From: Plantago major | Taxonomy: Eukaryota > Streptophyta > Magnoliopsida > Lamiales > Plantaginaceae | NCBI GenBank assembly: GCA_026545765.1 | Contig: CM048842.1 | Span: 67,060,371-67,124,370, forward strand | Direction of reading: 5' to 3' | Length of the DNA stretch: 64,000 nt | Part shown: piece by piece, positions 9,996-20,113 of the stretch | Numbering within the stretch: position 1 is the stretch's first letter | Layout of the letters: every line of letters starts with the position of its first letter | Notes under the pieces: model-generated | What the model was told of the DNA's origin: nothing | Databases searched by the model: none | The model's input: the letters and a program-made list of their open reading frames with translations, nothing else | Program-made: the position numbers and the translations under genes

Positions 9996-10310
9996 CTAAG
10001 TCGTGCAGTAACAACTGTTAGGCCCCTGAGGACCAGTGATGCAATTTCCTCCCTGTTCATATTCATGATCAATGCAGGCTCCATTGCAATCCTTAAACTC
10101 CGCACATGGTCCAATGTACTTGATGAATCTCATTCCCATTGCTGATTTCATATGCAGAGTATTAAACAGTATCAATCATATTACGCATTGCGGAAAAAAA
10201 AGAAATAAAAAGGAGATATATTAATTACCTGAATTAGAACACAGAGTCAAGCAAAGGAAACCAACCAAAAACAATGTTGCAAGTGAAAATGCAGCTTTCT
10301 TGGTCTCCAT
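9996..10310 (-). CDS. Secreted defensin-like cysteine-rich peptide (75 aa, two exons)
   Basis: Exon 1 (10,310-10,229) encodes METKKAAFSLATLFLVGFLC and on to SNS, a clear signal peptide. Exon 2 (10,141-9,996) continues in phase 1 to TAG. A GT donor and a TCAG acceptor bound the 87-bp intron. The mature part has six cysteines: C-X5-C-X3-C-X10-C, then C-X-C near the end. CXXXC together with CXC is the cysteine-stabilised alpha-beta signature of plant defensin-like (DEFL) peptides. The two-exon structure, with the signal peptide on exon 1, is usual for the family. DEFLs are secreted and act in defence or in reproductive signalling; the role here cannot be told. The family usually has eight cysteines, so this is a six-cysteine variant. 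It was too short for simple ORF detection. Confidence 0.8.
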
Positions 10311-10390
10311 TGTTGTGCATAAATTATTCTCTTCTTTAATTTTACCTGATAATGAGAGAGTGAGATAAGAAGATCAAGCCAAACTTGTCT

Positions 10391-10399
10391 CTTTTTATA
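10391..10399 (-). promoter_or_regulatory. TATA box of the defensin-like gene
   Basis: TATAAAAAG on the minus strand lies about 80 bp upstream of the ATG at 10,310, leaving room for a short 5' UTR. Confidence 0.55.
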
Positions 10400-11460
10400 A
10401 CATTTTTGGCATATATATGCAGGTTCTTTCGGACCTGATTCTTACCATTTTAGGACTTTTTTTTCTTCCCTAAATATGGAGAAAAGTTTAATATATTTCT
10501 ATAAGATTTTTTCTCTAAATATGATGAAAAATTAATCATGAAGGTGTAGTTTGATTTTTGATATAGGGAACAAAATTATAGCAAATAGAGAAATGAAATA
10601 ACTATTAATTAATAGTTATTGGAATTTTGCAATTTGAGAGTCTTGGTCTCTATGAAAGTGTAGGCATAAAGTCCTGAAATTTGTTTATGTGATCATCTGT
10701 AGTCAATAATAGCAAGATCATGAATACATATCAGTTCACATATAATTTCTAAATAAAGCATGAATCGAAAGATTGGTTTTTATATCGAATCTTATGAACT
10801 AATGGCAATTTAAAGAGTTTAGCATGTAGCGGCATATGAACTAGGATGCCATTACACTGGTTAATTCAGTATCTCTTCTGAATCAAAAGTTTAAGCATCC
10901 GGAAATCGTTCTGAGTGAAACCCGAGGTTCAAAAGTTGTTAATTATACAGTATCACAGAAGAACATTTACGTAATTTCCTCGTTAAGTTCACAGATCACA
11001 TCAAAACTGCTCTACAGGATGTCGTTAAGAACATTTATGTAATTTCCTCGTTAGGATGTATGTTTGTACCTGATTTTGTTTTACATGTCGGTACAATCAC
11101 TATTGGTTTATAATCCACGACATTGATCAACACTTCTAGGCTTCCGTTGCTATCAATCTAGCAATGAACTTACATCTGTGTTTAAACGTAAGTGTGTGGA
11201 GTAGCAGATGATTTCACATAAACATAGCTCTCAACATTTCTTGAAAGAGCAAGTAGGTTGGGAGAGTATATGCGCGCCTTTGGATCATATTGTAACAAAT
11301 CCTTTTCTCGAGCTGTAGCAGACTAGCAACAGGACTTTCAACAAATTGTAGAGTCTTATTTATGTAGCACAAGCGCACATTCATGATTCTTTTATAATCC
11401 AGGGAACGTAATAAATGATGCACCATTTTATGCTTTTGAGAAAGATATATATTGATGAGA
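10400..11460. other. Intergenic, nothing recognised
   Basis: AT-rich sequence with only short random frames. A phrase 'acatttacgtaatttcctcgtta' recurs about 60 bp apart near 10,965-11,055. No gene or element could be supported. Confidence 0.5.
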
Positions 11461-12363
11461 TGTTGGAATTTTTAATTAAAGTGTGTCTAGTGGCTTTAAT
11501 TACTCAATTCGGATTGAAGATGAATGAGAAATTAATGCACAAATAGACCGCCTGTAATTATTAATACGAAGGTATTTGCAATGAATTCCGACAAAATAAA
11601 TAGGTAATAAGGTGTGGAAGAAGAGGTTTGAACTTGGTACTTCATGGAACACCTTGAAAGGTTGTTGAATCAAGGAAAAGAAAAATTGCCAAGAGTTTAT
11701 TGCTGCTGAGGTTCGAACACACGACCTGCCTATTCACGGTAGAAGCGTCTTACCGGTTGAGCTAGGCAACTCTTCGTATAGCCGACTGGTATGTGTCTGT
11801 TCGGATACAGTCGCTTGTGGTTGTTGTGCATTCCTTACAACCATTGGATATCTATATATAGAACTCCCCTACTTCATTTTTAAAAACACATAATCCGAAA
11901 ATATCATCCAAATTAAATCCAAGTCCATATTCTCTTTTAGGAGAATGGTGGAGGATCCCCAAAACAAATTATCATTTACGGATTTCAAGTCCTAAGTAAC
12001 TTACTAAGTTTGGAGGATGTTGAATATGAATTTCCATGGGATTTTCTAACCGTAACGAAGGATAAAGAAGTTATAAAATAGAGATGCTATTTTGATACTT
12101 GGCGGGTGCTGGATGTTCTTTAGTTATTCCATTATTGTAGTAATTCGTCGGAGTTAGAGTTCAAGTGCTAGAATTATAATTCATCATTGTTGTTCTATCT
12201 TGGGAGACTATTTGTTACGTAAACCGTGAGCACCAGAGCGGGACAAATAAAGTCTTAAGGACCGATGGCTAACCCTTTGCTCAGCAGTATAAATATTGTT
12301 TTGTTCTTGTGTTGTGTTCGAGATATTCATCTTCGATGCGCTACCCACCTGCTGCTATATGAA
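11461..12363 (+). mobile_element. LTR-like repeat, copy 1
   Basis: From about 11,568 this segment is closely similar to 27,860-28,672 in the same orientation. It starts TGTTGG at 11,461. It has a TATA motif (ctatatataga, near 11,850) and a polyadenylation-like AATAAA (in 'gacaaataaagtc', 12,243 on), in LTR order. No TG...CA boundary, primer-binding site or TSD was found, so 'LTR' is inference from promoter and poly(A) order and from repetition. A diverged segmental duplicate is the alternative. Confidence 0.5.
11708..11772 (-). repeat. tRNA-like A/B-box module (SINE-head-like) inside LTR-like repeat
   Basis: On the minus strand TAGCTCAACCGG (11,764-11,753) fits the Pol III A box. TGTTCGAACC (11,719-11,710) fits the B box, about 34 bp downstream. 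The arrangement resembles the tRNA-derived head of plant SINEs. It is also present, diverged, in copy 2 near 28,000-28,065. It does not fold into a full tRNA, so it is not a tRNA gene. Confidence 0.45.
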
Positions 12364-13570
12364 ATTTTAACGTCAAACTTAAGACTTTATCTGGTTCGGA
12401 GAGAGTGTTCGAAGATGGTGAATGAGACAGAAGCGTTTGGTGAAATTGGATGCTGGTCATGGAGATGGTGATGCCAATCGCGAATGTCACGCTCATGCTT
12501 CCAGAAATCATGTCCATGGTACATAAATGTTTCGAAGATGGGTGCACGAATGGAGTTATTTGTTCTGACATGTCAACAGACTGATGGAGAGAAAGAAGTA
12601 AAGAACTGTTCAGGCTCCCACCCATTAATTCGGGAGCTCGTCTCCTGAGAGACGCTTACTTAGGAGAGATGGAGAGACACAAAGGAATTACACTATAATT
12701 AGAAATATGATAAATTTCACGGGTCGACCCTCGAATTTTAGAAGAAAAATACAACAACCATGGCTGCTGCCATATACATTCAGTGAGCAAGCTTGTTGCT
12801 ACTAGAAGCGAGCTTACTTGTTGCGTTTTGACCATCCATGGACGTTGTTGTCCATGGTCGGCCATGGATGGAGCTTTAGAGAGCTCCTAAAGCTCCATTC
12901 ATGGATGTTTGAAAAAAAATCTAGATCTAAAATTTTGAATTGATCTCGAATTGGTTGCTAATTGAGTTGTTTTGAATGGTGTTGAGCATCCATTGAAGTC
13001 AATTTGAGGTGGATTATGATTAGAATGTTGATTTTCGATTTAATTTCATAAATTAGAAAGTATAGAGTATGTCATTGGAGAATTTGACAAAAGGTGGGGA
13101 TGAAGTTGCAATTTTCAAATAGTAGCTAGGTTTCATTAAAAATGTTTAAGGTTTCTTCATAAAAACTTAAAGGTTTATATGTTAGATGATTAATGCTATT
13201 GTGTATTCTTGTTAAGGTTTTTGTATTTGCTAATTTAAGTGTATGTGAGAAATCATAATTGTTTTAATAATAAACATTTAATTAAGGTTTATATGAAAGA
13301 TGAGAAAGGTTTATACGAAAATGTACGAGTTTAATGGGATGTTTGGAGCTGGGTTTATTACTATAATTTTGCACTGCAAGTAGTTAATATTTTTATTAAT
13401 ACGGGTAAGGTTTATGTGAGAAATAGTTAAGGTTTTAGTAAGTAATGTTTAAGGTTTATACTTAGGATTGTTTAATTTGTCGGACATGTTCAATTTTTCT
13501 CCGCGGAGTGTAAAAAATTCTTCTTCTTGTTGTTGAAGTTTATTTAACCGGATGTTAGGATTAATTGAAG
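12364..13570. other. Intergenic repeat-derived sequence
   Basis: No gene found. Near 12,830-12,900 there is a palindrome-rich stretch built on 'ccatggatggagcttta' and its complement. 13,100-13,460 repeats 'aaggtttatatg' many times. It is probably old transposon sequence leading into the Mutator-like fragment. Confidence 0.45.
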
Positions 13571-13830
13571 CATTCTAAAAACTTATAGAAGAAATGGTGA
13601 ACCCTAAAAACCCCTGACACGTGAAACACCCTCAAAGTCTGACGCCCTAATTAAGGGTTTATCAGGTGGTCACTAAAGCATTCTAAAACCCTATAGAATA
13701 AATGGTGAACTCTAAAAACCTCTGACACGCCCTCTACCCATCCTAAAACCTAAGCCCTAATTGAGCACTGAAGCATTCTAAAAACCTTATGGAGAAAATG
13801 GTGAACCCTTAAATTCCTACTGACACATTA
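13571..13830. repeat. Three diverged tandem units of about 90-110 bp
   Basis: The units start at about 13,571, 13,679 and 13,768. Each carries 'gcattctaaaa', 'tatag' or 'tatgg', 'atggtgaac' and 'ctgacac'. They lie upstream of the Mutator-like ORF and may be part of its subterminal or promoter region. Confidence 0.7.
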
Positions 13831-14250
13831 AACGCAAATTCAGGTTATTATACATAATGATAAAGGTTTAAGTGTAACCTTGTGAAGGTTCTAACATTAC
13901 ATGTAAACCTTAGCAGAAACACACAATAACCTAAAACATTCTAAACATAAACCTTAACATTTTTTTTAAAATAACATTAGCTATTAGAATTTAAATAGAT
14001 TAATAGTTAAAAATATCTTATGCCCTTAATTAGGGGGGGATTTAATCTCGCAAATTAATTTAAAAAAAAAAACGAAAACAGTAAAAGGGTTGGTGGATTG
14101 AGCGGGAGAACAAACACACTAATCCCCACACATAAACCCTAATTCTCCCTATTCGATTGGGACCAAAATTCTCTCAATTCCGACTCGTTTATTCTTCTGA
14201 TCACAAAATTCGACCAAGATACTTGCTATTGGAATCTTGATTTTGCTGAA

Positions 14251-15058
14251 ATGAGCATCCCGACGAAGAAGGTGAAGATGTCGAATCCACCATGTAAGTT
14301 AATTGTCATTAGCTACTGATTAATTAGTTTAATTATTGTGATTATTTTAATGATGGTCCCTTCCTCTATGTTATTTGTGCATACTGATTTGTTTAATCCC
14401 ACTGAGAAATAGTTTATTGTATTCGAGTAGGGTTTTTTTTAAAGCTGATTTTCTTTTATAGTAAACCTTTATTTATTTATTTATTTATTTATTTATGTTG
14501 TTGTTGCTTGTAGGGATGGACAGTATATTATTGTTCCAGCTGAATGTGTATTATGGTGGCAAATTCAAACATATGCCTGTAGGCAAGTATGTAGGTGGAA
14601 ATTTCATTGCTTTTTATTGACGTGCCTGGTGTCTTGTTGGACAAGGAAGCTCTATTAGAAATGATGAGTACAGAGGGTATTGACAGAATAAAGGGGTTCT
14701 ATATGATCTGTTTAAGGGAGGGTTTGAGCTTGTGTTGAGTGATGCACATTTGAGGTCCTTGTTTTCTAGAGCTTTGATTACTGATAGGAAGACTGTAACA
14801 GTGCATGCAGATTGCTCTGTTTTATCAAAGGATGTTGGGGATGTTGGGAATGATGAGGATGTTGAAATGAATGCTGAGATGAATGAAGAACTCATGTCTC
14901 AGAACTTGATGATTATGAGGGATTCTTTGAAACACAAAATACTTAGAAGGAGGGTGATGTTCTTGAACAAATTGAGGGTGCACAAATTCAACATGTAAGT
15001 GGTGATGATGTTCTTGAACAAATTGAGAGTGCAGAAATTGAACATGTCAGTGATGATG
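14251..15058 (+). pseudogene. Mutator-like element (MULE) N-terminal domain, broken
   Basis: A short first exon (14,251-14,293, donor GTAAGT) joins in phase to an acceptor at 14,513. The next exon begins MDSILLFQLNVYYGGKFKHM and then KYVGG. This YYGG...YVGG start is typical of the PB1-like N-terminal domain of plant MULE transposases. TGA soon follows, and the reading continues in other frames (LLDKEALLEMM; LSDAHLRSLFSRALITDRKT), so frameshifts are present. The acidic tail holds a tandem duplication of about 54 bp. The catalytic region is absent because the Copia LTR starts at 15,059. Confidence 0.6.
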
Positions 15059-16683
15059 TGTTAGGAATATCTGTTTAGATTTTGATCAGCAACCTAATGA
15101 CTTATCTTAGCACAGAATGGTGGTTAGTACTCTTGGTTCACTTGAACACTGTAAAAGAGGAAAATTACTAAGTATGATAGTCTAGCAAATCTTGTATAGG
15201 ATATTAGGTCTCTGAATGTAATTTTTATATATTTGAAGAAGACCAAGAAGAAGGCATCCAGCAGGAGAGTACAACAGATTTAAAGATTTGAAGACTGCAC
15301 AAGATTGCTGAAGACAAAGGTCATCAGATACCTATGTCCAAATATCTTGAATAAACAAGTGTTTTTCAATAAACAAGTTTTGCAAAAAGATATCTGAGAA
15401 CGCAAGGTTTCTGAATGAGGAAAAATGCCCACAGATATCTACACTCAGATACCCTGGATAAAACTATGTTTATGGGAAACAATGTTTCAACAGGTATCTG
15501 GAGATGAGAAGGTCTCTGGAAAGGGACATGCAATGCTTCAGAAAGCGTGCATAGTTCCGTTGGCACTACAGGACAAAAATAGTACAATGCAATAAATGCG
15601 CAGATAGAGACAGCTGAACAAAAGAGGAAATCTCTGAAAAGAGACAACGTCTTCTGCAGTACTATTTTCAGATATCAATAGTTTGAATTTCATTAAGCCT
15701 AACGAATACTATTCAAACGGCATGATTTTCAACTATAAATATCATCACTTAGAATGCTTGAAAGACACACACTGAACTCACTGAAAATACCAAGCTTCTC
15801 TGATAATACAACTAGTGGTATCTTTCTCTCAAGCATACAAGCCTTCAACCTACTTATTCTTCAGCTTACAGTTGCGACTAAGCTCTTGAATTCTAAGTAG
15901 CACGAAAGTTCTAAGTGTCCTGATCCTTAACAAGCATTGCTATATGTGAAGGAGTTGAATCAAAAGATCAAGTATATGAGATTCATTCTCTAGAATATTT
16001 ATCATAGACTTGGGTCAGTAAAGAACATATCACCACACATTGTGAAGTGTGTAAAGTGATTCTTGTTCAAGAAGGTAGTATTACATAACTGTAGAAGTTA
16101 TTAATCTACCAAACCTGACAAACTACCTTAACCAACACCTTAAATGGCGTGGAGTACATGAAGTACTTAGTTTGGGAAACTAAGGAATAACTCCAAGGTT
16201 ACTGAGCATAGGAGTACTTAGTTTGGGAAACTAAGGAATAGCTCAAAGGTTTCTGAGTATAGGAAGTACTTGGCTGAGAAAGCCGAGGAATAACTCAGGG
16301 GGAACACTTGGTTGAGAACCTAGTGTATTTAGGAATCGAGAGAAGATATTTGTAAGGTGATCTCAATTATCTGTCTTAGTGGATTCTAGGTCTGAGAAAG
16401 GCCGAAGTGGATTAGTTAAAGGATTACGCCACCTTCAGATACCACTATAAAGATCAGTGTTATTTACTTTATGCAATTTATTACTTGCTTTATTTACCTT
16501 GCTGAGTATTTACACATATCTTGCTGAGAACGTGCACTTATCACTAAAAAGTCTTCCGCTCTCTAAAATTAAGTATCAGACATCTTCACAGATATCTGAG
16601 AAATTGTGTTTATCGACAAAAGTTGTAAAAGACTATTCACCCTCCCCCCTAGTCTTTTCCCTTTGCCGTTATCTAGACCAACA
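15059..16683 (+). mobile_element. 5' LTR of Copia element
   Basis: It starts TGTTAGGAATATCTG and ends ATCTAGACCAACA, giving TG...CA ends. It is followed two bases later by a primer-binding site. It is homologous over its full length to the inverted solo LTR at 23,708-25,395, which keeps a few more bases after TGTTAG. Inside are three units of about 57 bp containing 'agtacttagtttgggaaact' (about 16,158-16,300). No 3' partner LTR exists for this copy. Confidence 0.85.
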
Positions 16684-16685
16684 AG

Positions 16686-16697
16686 TGGTATCAGAGC
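16686..16697 (+). other. Copia primer-binding site
   Basis: TGGTATCAGAGC is complementary to the 3' end of initiator methionine tRNA, the standard primer of plant Copia elements. It begins two bases after the LTR end. Confidence 0.9.
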
Positions 16698-16801
16698 AGG
16701 AGGTTCCCAAGCCTTCTGCACTGAACCTAGATCCCAGATAAGTGCCCACTGACTGCTTTTCACCTACACTTGATTTGTCTGTTTAGTGTGTTTGTTGCAG
16801 G

Positions 16802-17910
16802 ATGTCTTTAAGTGACGCTCCAATTCTCAAGCCAGAGAATTATGAGAAATGGAAGAACAACATGATGCTCCACCTAGAATCCATCAGTGATGAAATGATT
16901 GAAGTAATAAAGAATGGCCCCATAGTCATTCAACAACTCAAGCAGGTCATGGAGGTTTCTAATGGTAGAGACAAAGTTCCCACTGATGAAGAACCAAGTG
17001 GTGGTTCCTCACAAACATGTGCTTCAACCAAGTGGTCAAGTTGTTTACGAGTCAAAGCCCAGAGAGCTCTGGACATCAGAAGATTCCAAGAGAAGTTGAC
17101 TGGATGGTCAGGCTCACAATATCATCATACGTTCCACTCCAGAGCACATACAGTGTAAAGTGTAGGTGCAAAAACGACGAAAGTGGCCTGGCAACTGATT
17201 GAGGAAATCTGTGCCGGCACTGAGAAAATAAAGGAAAATAAGTTCGAAGTTTTGAAGCTCAAATTCCAAAACTTTAAACACGGTCCCACAGAGACTCTTG
17301 AAGAACTAGATTTCTGGTTCACAACATTGATGAGTGAAATGGCTGCACTTGGTGAAAGTGAGAGATACTCTAACTCTGAAAAGGTTAAGATTATCGTGAG
17401 AAGCTTGAATCAAAACTGGGAACACACTCAGTATTTTTATTTCAACCAAGGAATGCCAAATATCACTCCAGTATAACTCTTTTCCCACTTAGCTACTGTC
17501 AACTATGAAACTACTCAGAGAGAACAAACAATTGTTGAGAAAGTTCATAATGTTGCTTTAGTAACACAAGGTACTTCTGAAAAGAAGGATACCAAGGAAA
17601 TGACTGAGGAAGATGCTCTTGCTGTAAAGCAAATGAGAAAATATGTCAGTCGGGAGATTGAGAGAAGAAAAGCCAAAGAGAAGCTGAAAAAGTATCTAGG
17701 CTCAAACTATCACCAATACAAAAATATGCAAATTGCCAAGCTCATTGAACAAGCTTACTCATCAAGCATCTAATCGAGGAAGCAAATCGGAAACGATATC
17801 TGTTTCTATTGTCAGAAACTTGGTCATTTTAAAAGAGATTGCCCTATTTTCAATAAGTTAAAAACAGGTGACAAGAAAGATAGAAGAAACTTCAAGAGAG
17901 GTCAGAGAGC
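16802..17910 (+). pseudogene. Copia gag (capsid and zinc knuckle), frameshifted
   Basis: It starts at ATG 16,802 (MSLSDAPILKPENYEKWKNN). The gag (UBN2-type) region continues in other frames: FEVLKLKFQNFKHGPTETLE, then VKIIVRSLNQNWEHTQ. A CCHC zinc knuckle (CFYCQKLGHFKRDCP, about 17,799-17,845) closes the nucleocapsid. At least two frame breaks and stops (TAA near 17,473, TAA near 17,771) disable it. Confidence 0.85.
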
Positions 17911-17911
17911 T

Positions 17912-19324
17912 ATGCTCACTGAAGAAAGGAAAAAGATTCAAATCCAACTGGATGCTCTTGATATTGAGTCAGAATCTGAGGAAGAAGACTCAGATGATAC
18001 CAAACTACCTTCTCCAGAATTATGTGGCATCACTCATGAATTAGTTGACTTTGGTCAAAAGAAAAGGGAAATATGTGGGGTTGCTGAAGAGATCTATCCA
18101 GATTGCTCCAACATTGAGCCTTGCCTAATGGCTGACGAGGTAACCAACATTTCTCAATTCATAATTTATGAGAGTGATGAGGAAGAAATTAGAGATTCAG
18201 AATATTTCAGAAGAGAACTTGATCTCTACAAAAGAGAATTTCAAATGATCCGAGCTAGAACCGACATTCTTGAAGAAGAAAAGAATTCTCTTGAGAAGGA
18301 AAATTCACAATTACTCAAGATATCTGAGAAAAAAGATGCTGAAAATGCATTTTTCAAAGCACAAATATCTGAAACGGAGAAGTTACACAGAAAGGCAATG
18401 CATATACTCCAAAAGGAAAATAAAGATCTTCTTTCTGAAAATGAGGAACTCAAGAAGAAAGAATTAACTTTTCAATCCTATGCCAAAGCTAGTGACACTC
18501 TTACTGAAGTACACTCTTATTTAAGAGATCCTTCAGAAAAGGGAGGACTTGGGCTGGACACACAAACAAATAGTTCTACCACTCTGAATAAGAGTGACGA
18601 AAGAATAACATTTGTTAGTGCTCAGCAAGATGGTTCCCAAATAACATATAGCATTGGTCAGAAAGCTAAGGTTGTTGACAAAGGAAAGGCAGTTGCGACC
18701 AAACCTTTGTGGACAAAACAAGTCGAAAAGAAAACTGTTGGGAACGTTTATGTGAAGAAACATAACACTGAAAAGTGTAATCACCAACAGTGCTATGTCT
18801 CTCAGAAAGGAAAAATTGCAGGAGCAGGCAAATTTTCCAATATCACGTTTTCTGGAAAGAAAGACGTTCCAGAGACTAGCAAAGCTGCTGAGAAAAGAAC
18901 TCAAACAGCGCCAGGTGCTCGAAATGGCATTGGCTATAAAGCCATCGGGAAACAACTCGCTCATGAGTATAAACAAGAGCAAGAACGATGGATGAAAGCC
19001 AGGATTGCGCATAGCAATCATCAGAAGTGGAAGAAAGAACAGGTTACGACCACTCTGAATGTCAGGGCTAGAAGAATTCTGGCAAGGAAAGCTAAGTTTG
19101 CTGAAAAGCAGACTCAGCAATTTGACAGGTATCTGAAAGCACCACGAGAAGGACCAAGGAACACACCAAGAAGGAAAATAGCTTTAAATGATAATGACAC
19201 TAATCATTTAATTCCTCCTTATGTTCCAACAAGACAAAATAATATCCCAAGGAAGTTCATTCAGAAATGGATTCCTACAGGGAGATTCTTTAGTCCAGAA
19301 GGTTCCATTATTATGAGAGCCTAA
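17912..19324 (+). CDS. Copia gag-pol spacer: 470-aa coiled-coil ORF
   Basis: A 470-codon open frame follows the zinc knuckle and ends just before the protease. Residues about 100-200 are rich in E/K/L heptads (FRRELDLYKREFQMI, EEEKNSLEKENSQLL, LHRKAMHILQKENKDLL) and should form a coiled coil. The C-terminal half is basic. It contains no enzymatic motif. As the gag-pol polyprotein is normally continuous, the ATG at 17,912 is probably not a natural start. Long spacers of this kind occur in some plant Copia lineages. Its length without stops, amid broken neighbours, is notable. Confidence 0.65.
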   Translation: MLTEERKKIQIQLDALDIESESEEEDSDDTKLPSPELCGITHELVDFGQKKREICGVAEEIYPDCSNIEPCLMADEVTNISQFIIYESDEEEIRDSEYFRRELDLYKREFQMIRARTDILEEEKNSLEKENSQLLKISEKKDAENAFFKAQISETEKLHRKAMHILQKENKDLLSENEELKKKELTFQSYAKASDTLTEVHSYLRDPSEKGGLGLDTQTNSSTTLNKSDERITFVSAQQDGSQITYSIGQKAKVVDKGKAVATKPLWTKQVEKKTVGNVYVKKHNTEKCNHQQCYVSQKGKIAGAGKFSNITFSGKKDVPETSKAAEKRTQTAPGARNGIGYKAIGKQLAHEYKQEQERWMKARIAHSNHQKWKKEQVTTTLNVRARRILARKAKFAEKQTQQFDRYLKAPREGPRNTPRRKIALNDNDTNHLIPPYVPTRQNNIPRKFIQKWIPTGRFFSPEGSIIMRA

Positions 19325-19342
19325 CTCCATGTTTCCTGTCTT

Positions 19343-20113
19343 GTGCAAAACACTCTGAGGAAGAACCCGAAGTGGCATTTTGATAGTGGATGTGGGAAGC
19401 ACATGACAGGAGACAAAGCAAATCTGATTAACTACAAAAAATGCAATAAAGGACCAATTATTAGGTTTGCTGGAGGAGATGAAAATCCAACCATAGGATT
19501 TGGCAATCTGAAGTTTGGAGCTCTTACAATCTCTGAAGTACTACATGTAAAAGGATTGAAATATAATCTCCTAAGCATGAGTCAATTGGTAGACAAAGGG
19601 TACACTGTCAAGATCAAGTCAAAACTATGCAAAGTAACTGACAATGAGTCAAAGCAGACAGTCTTGGTTGCTAGGCGAAAATGAAATCTTTATGTTGCTG
19701 ACTGGGCATCTGCCACAACTGAAGAATGTCTCATGGTGAGTCAATCTGGCCACACTGAAGAAAACTGGCTATGGCATAAAAGAATGAGTCACTTGAACTT
19801 CAAAACTCTGAACTAGCTAGCCAAGAAAGAATTGGTGGATGGTTTACCCAAAATGGTATATAGAAAAGATGGTATTTGCTCAGCTTGCCAAATGGAAAAA
19901 CAATCCAAAACATCTTTCAAGTCTAAAACTAGACACTCCAGTGAAAGGCCACTGCAAATGTTACATATTGATCTTTTTGAATCCTCTGTAACTAGCTATG
20001 CAGGAAAAAAGTATGGTCTGGTTGTTGATGATTACTCAAGATTCACTTGGGTTGTATTTCTCAAACAAAAATCTGATGCAAGGGTTGAGATACCCGACTT
20101 GCTGAATAAGCTC
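19343..20113 (+). pseudogene. Copia protease, GAG-pre-integrase and truncated integrase
   Basis: WHFDSGCGKHMTGD contains the aspartic protease motif DSG. The GAG-pre-integrase zinc-binding region (HKRMSHLNF, then CSACQMEKQSK) follows. The integrase core then starts with LHIDLFESS and VVDDYSRFTWVVFLKQKSDA. In-frame stops occur (after KTLN near 19,815). The sequence departs from Copia at about 20,113 (LLNKLE), before the second catalytic Asp. The rest of integrase, RT and RNase H are missing and CACTA-derived DNA takes their place. Confidence 0.85.

Noticed and set aside
11708-11772. tRNA gene on the minus strand
   Set aside because: A and B boxes are present, but the acceptor and anticodon stems do not form. 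It lies in a repeated LTR-like unit.
13571-13830. Telomere-like repeats ('ccctaaa', 'aaccct')
   Set aside because: Scattered 'aaaccct' words occur within longer diverged units of about 100 bp. There is no uninterrupted CCCTAAA array.
16158-16300. Evenly spaced repeats resembling a CRISPR array
   Set aside because: The units are contiguous, diverged tandem repeats inside a retrotransposon LTR of a plant genome, with no spacers.
18533-19120. 195-codon minus-strand frame
   Set aside because: It is opposite the Copia spacer ORF, matches no family, and the plus-strand frame is longer and in gag-pol order.
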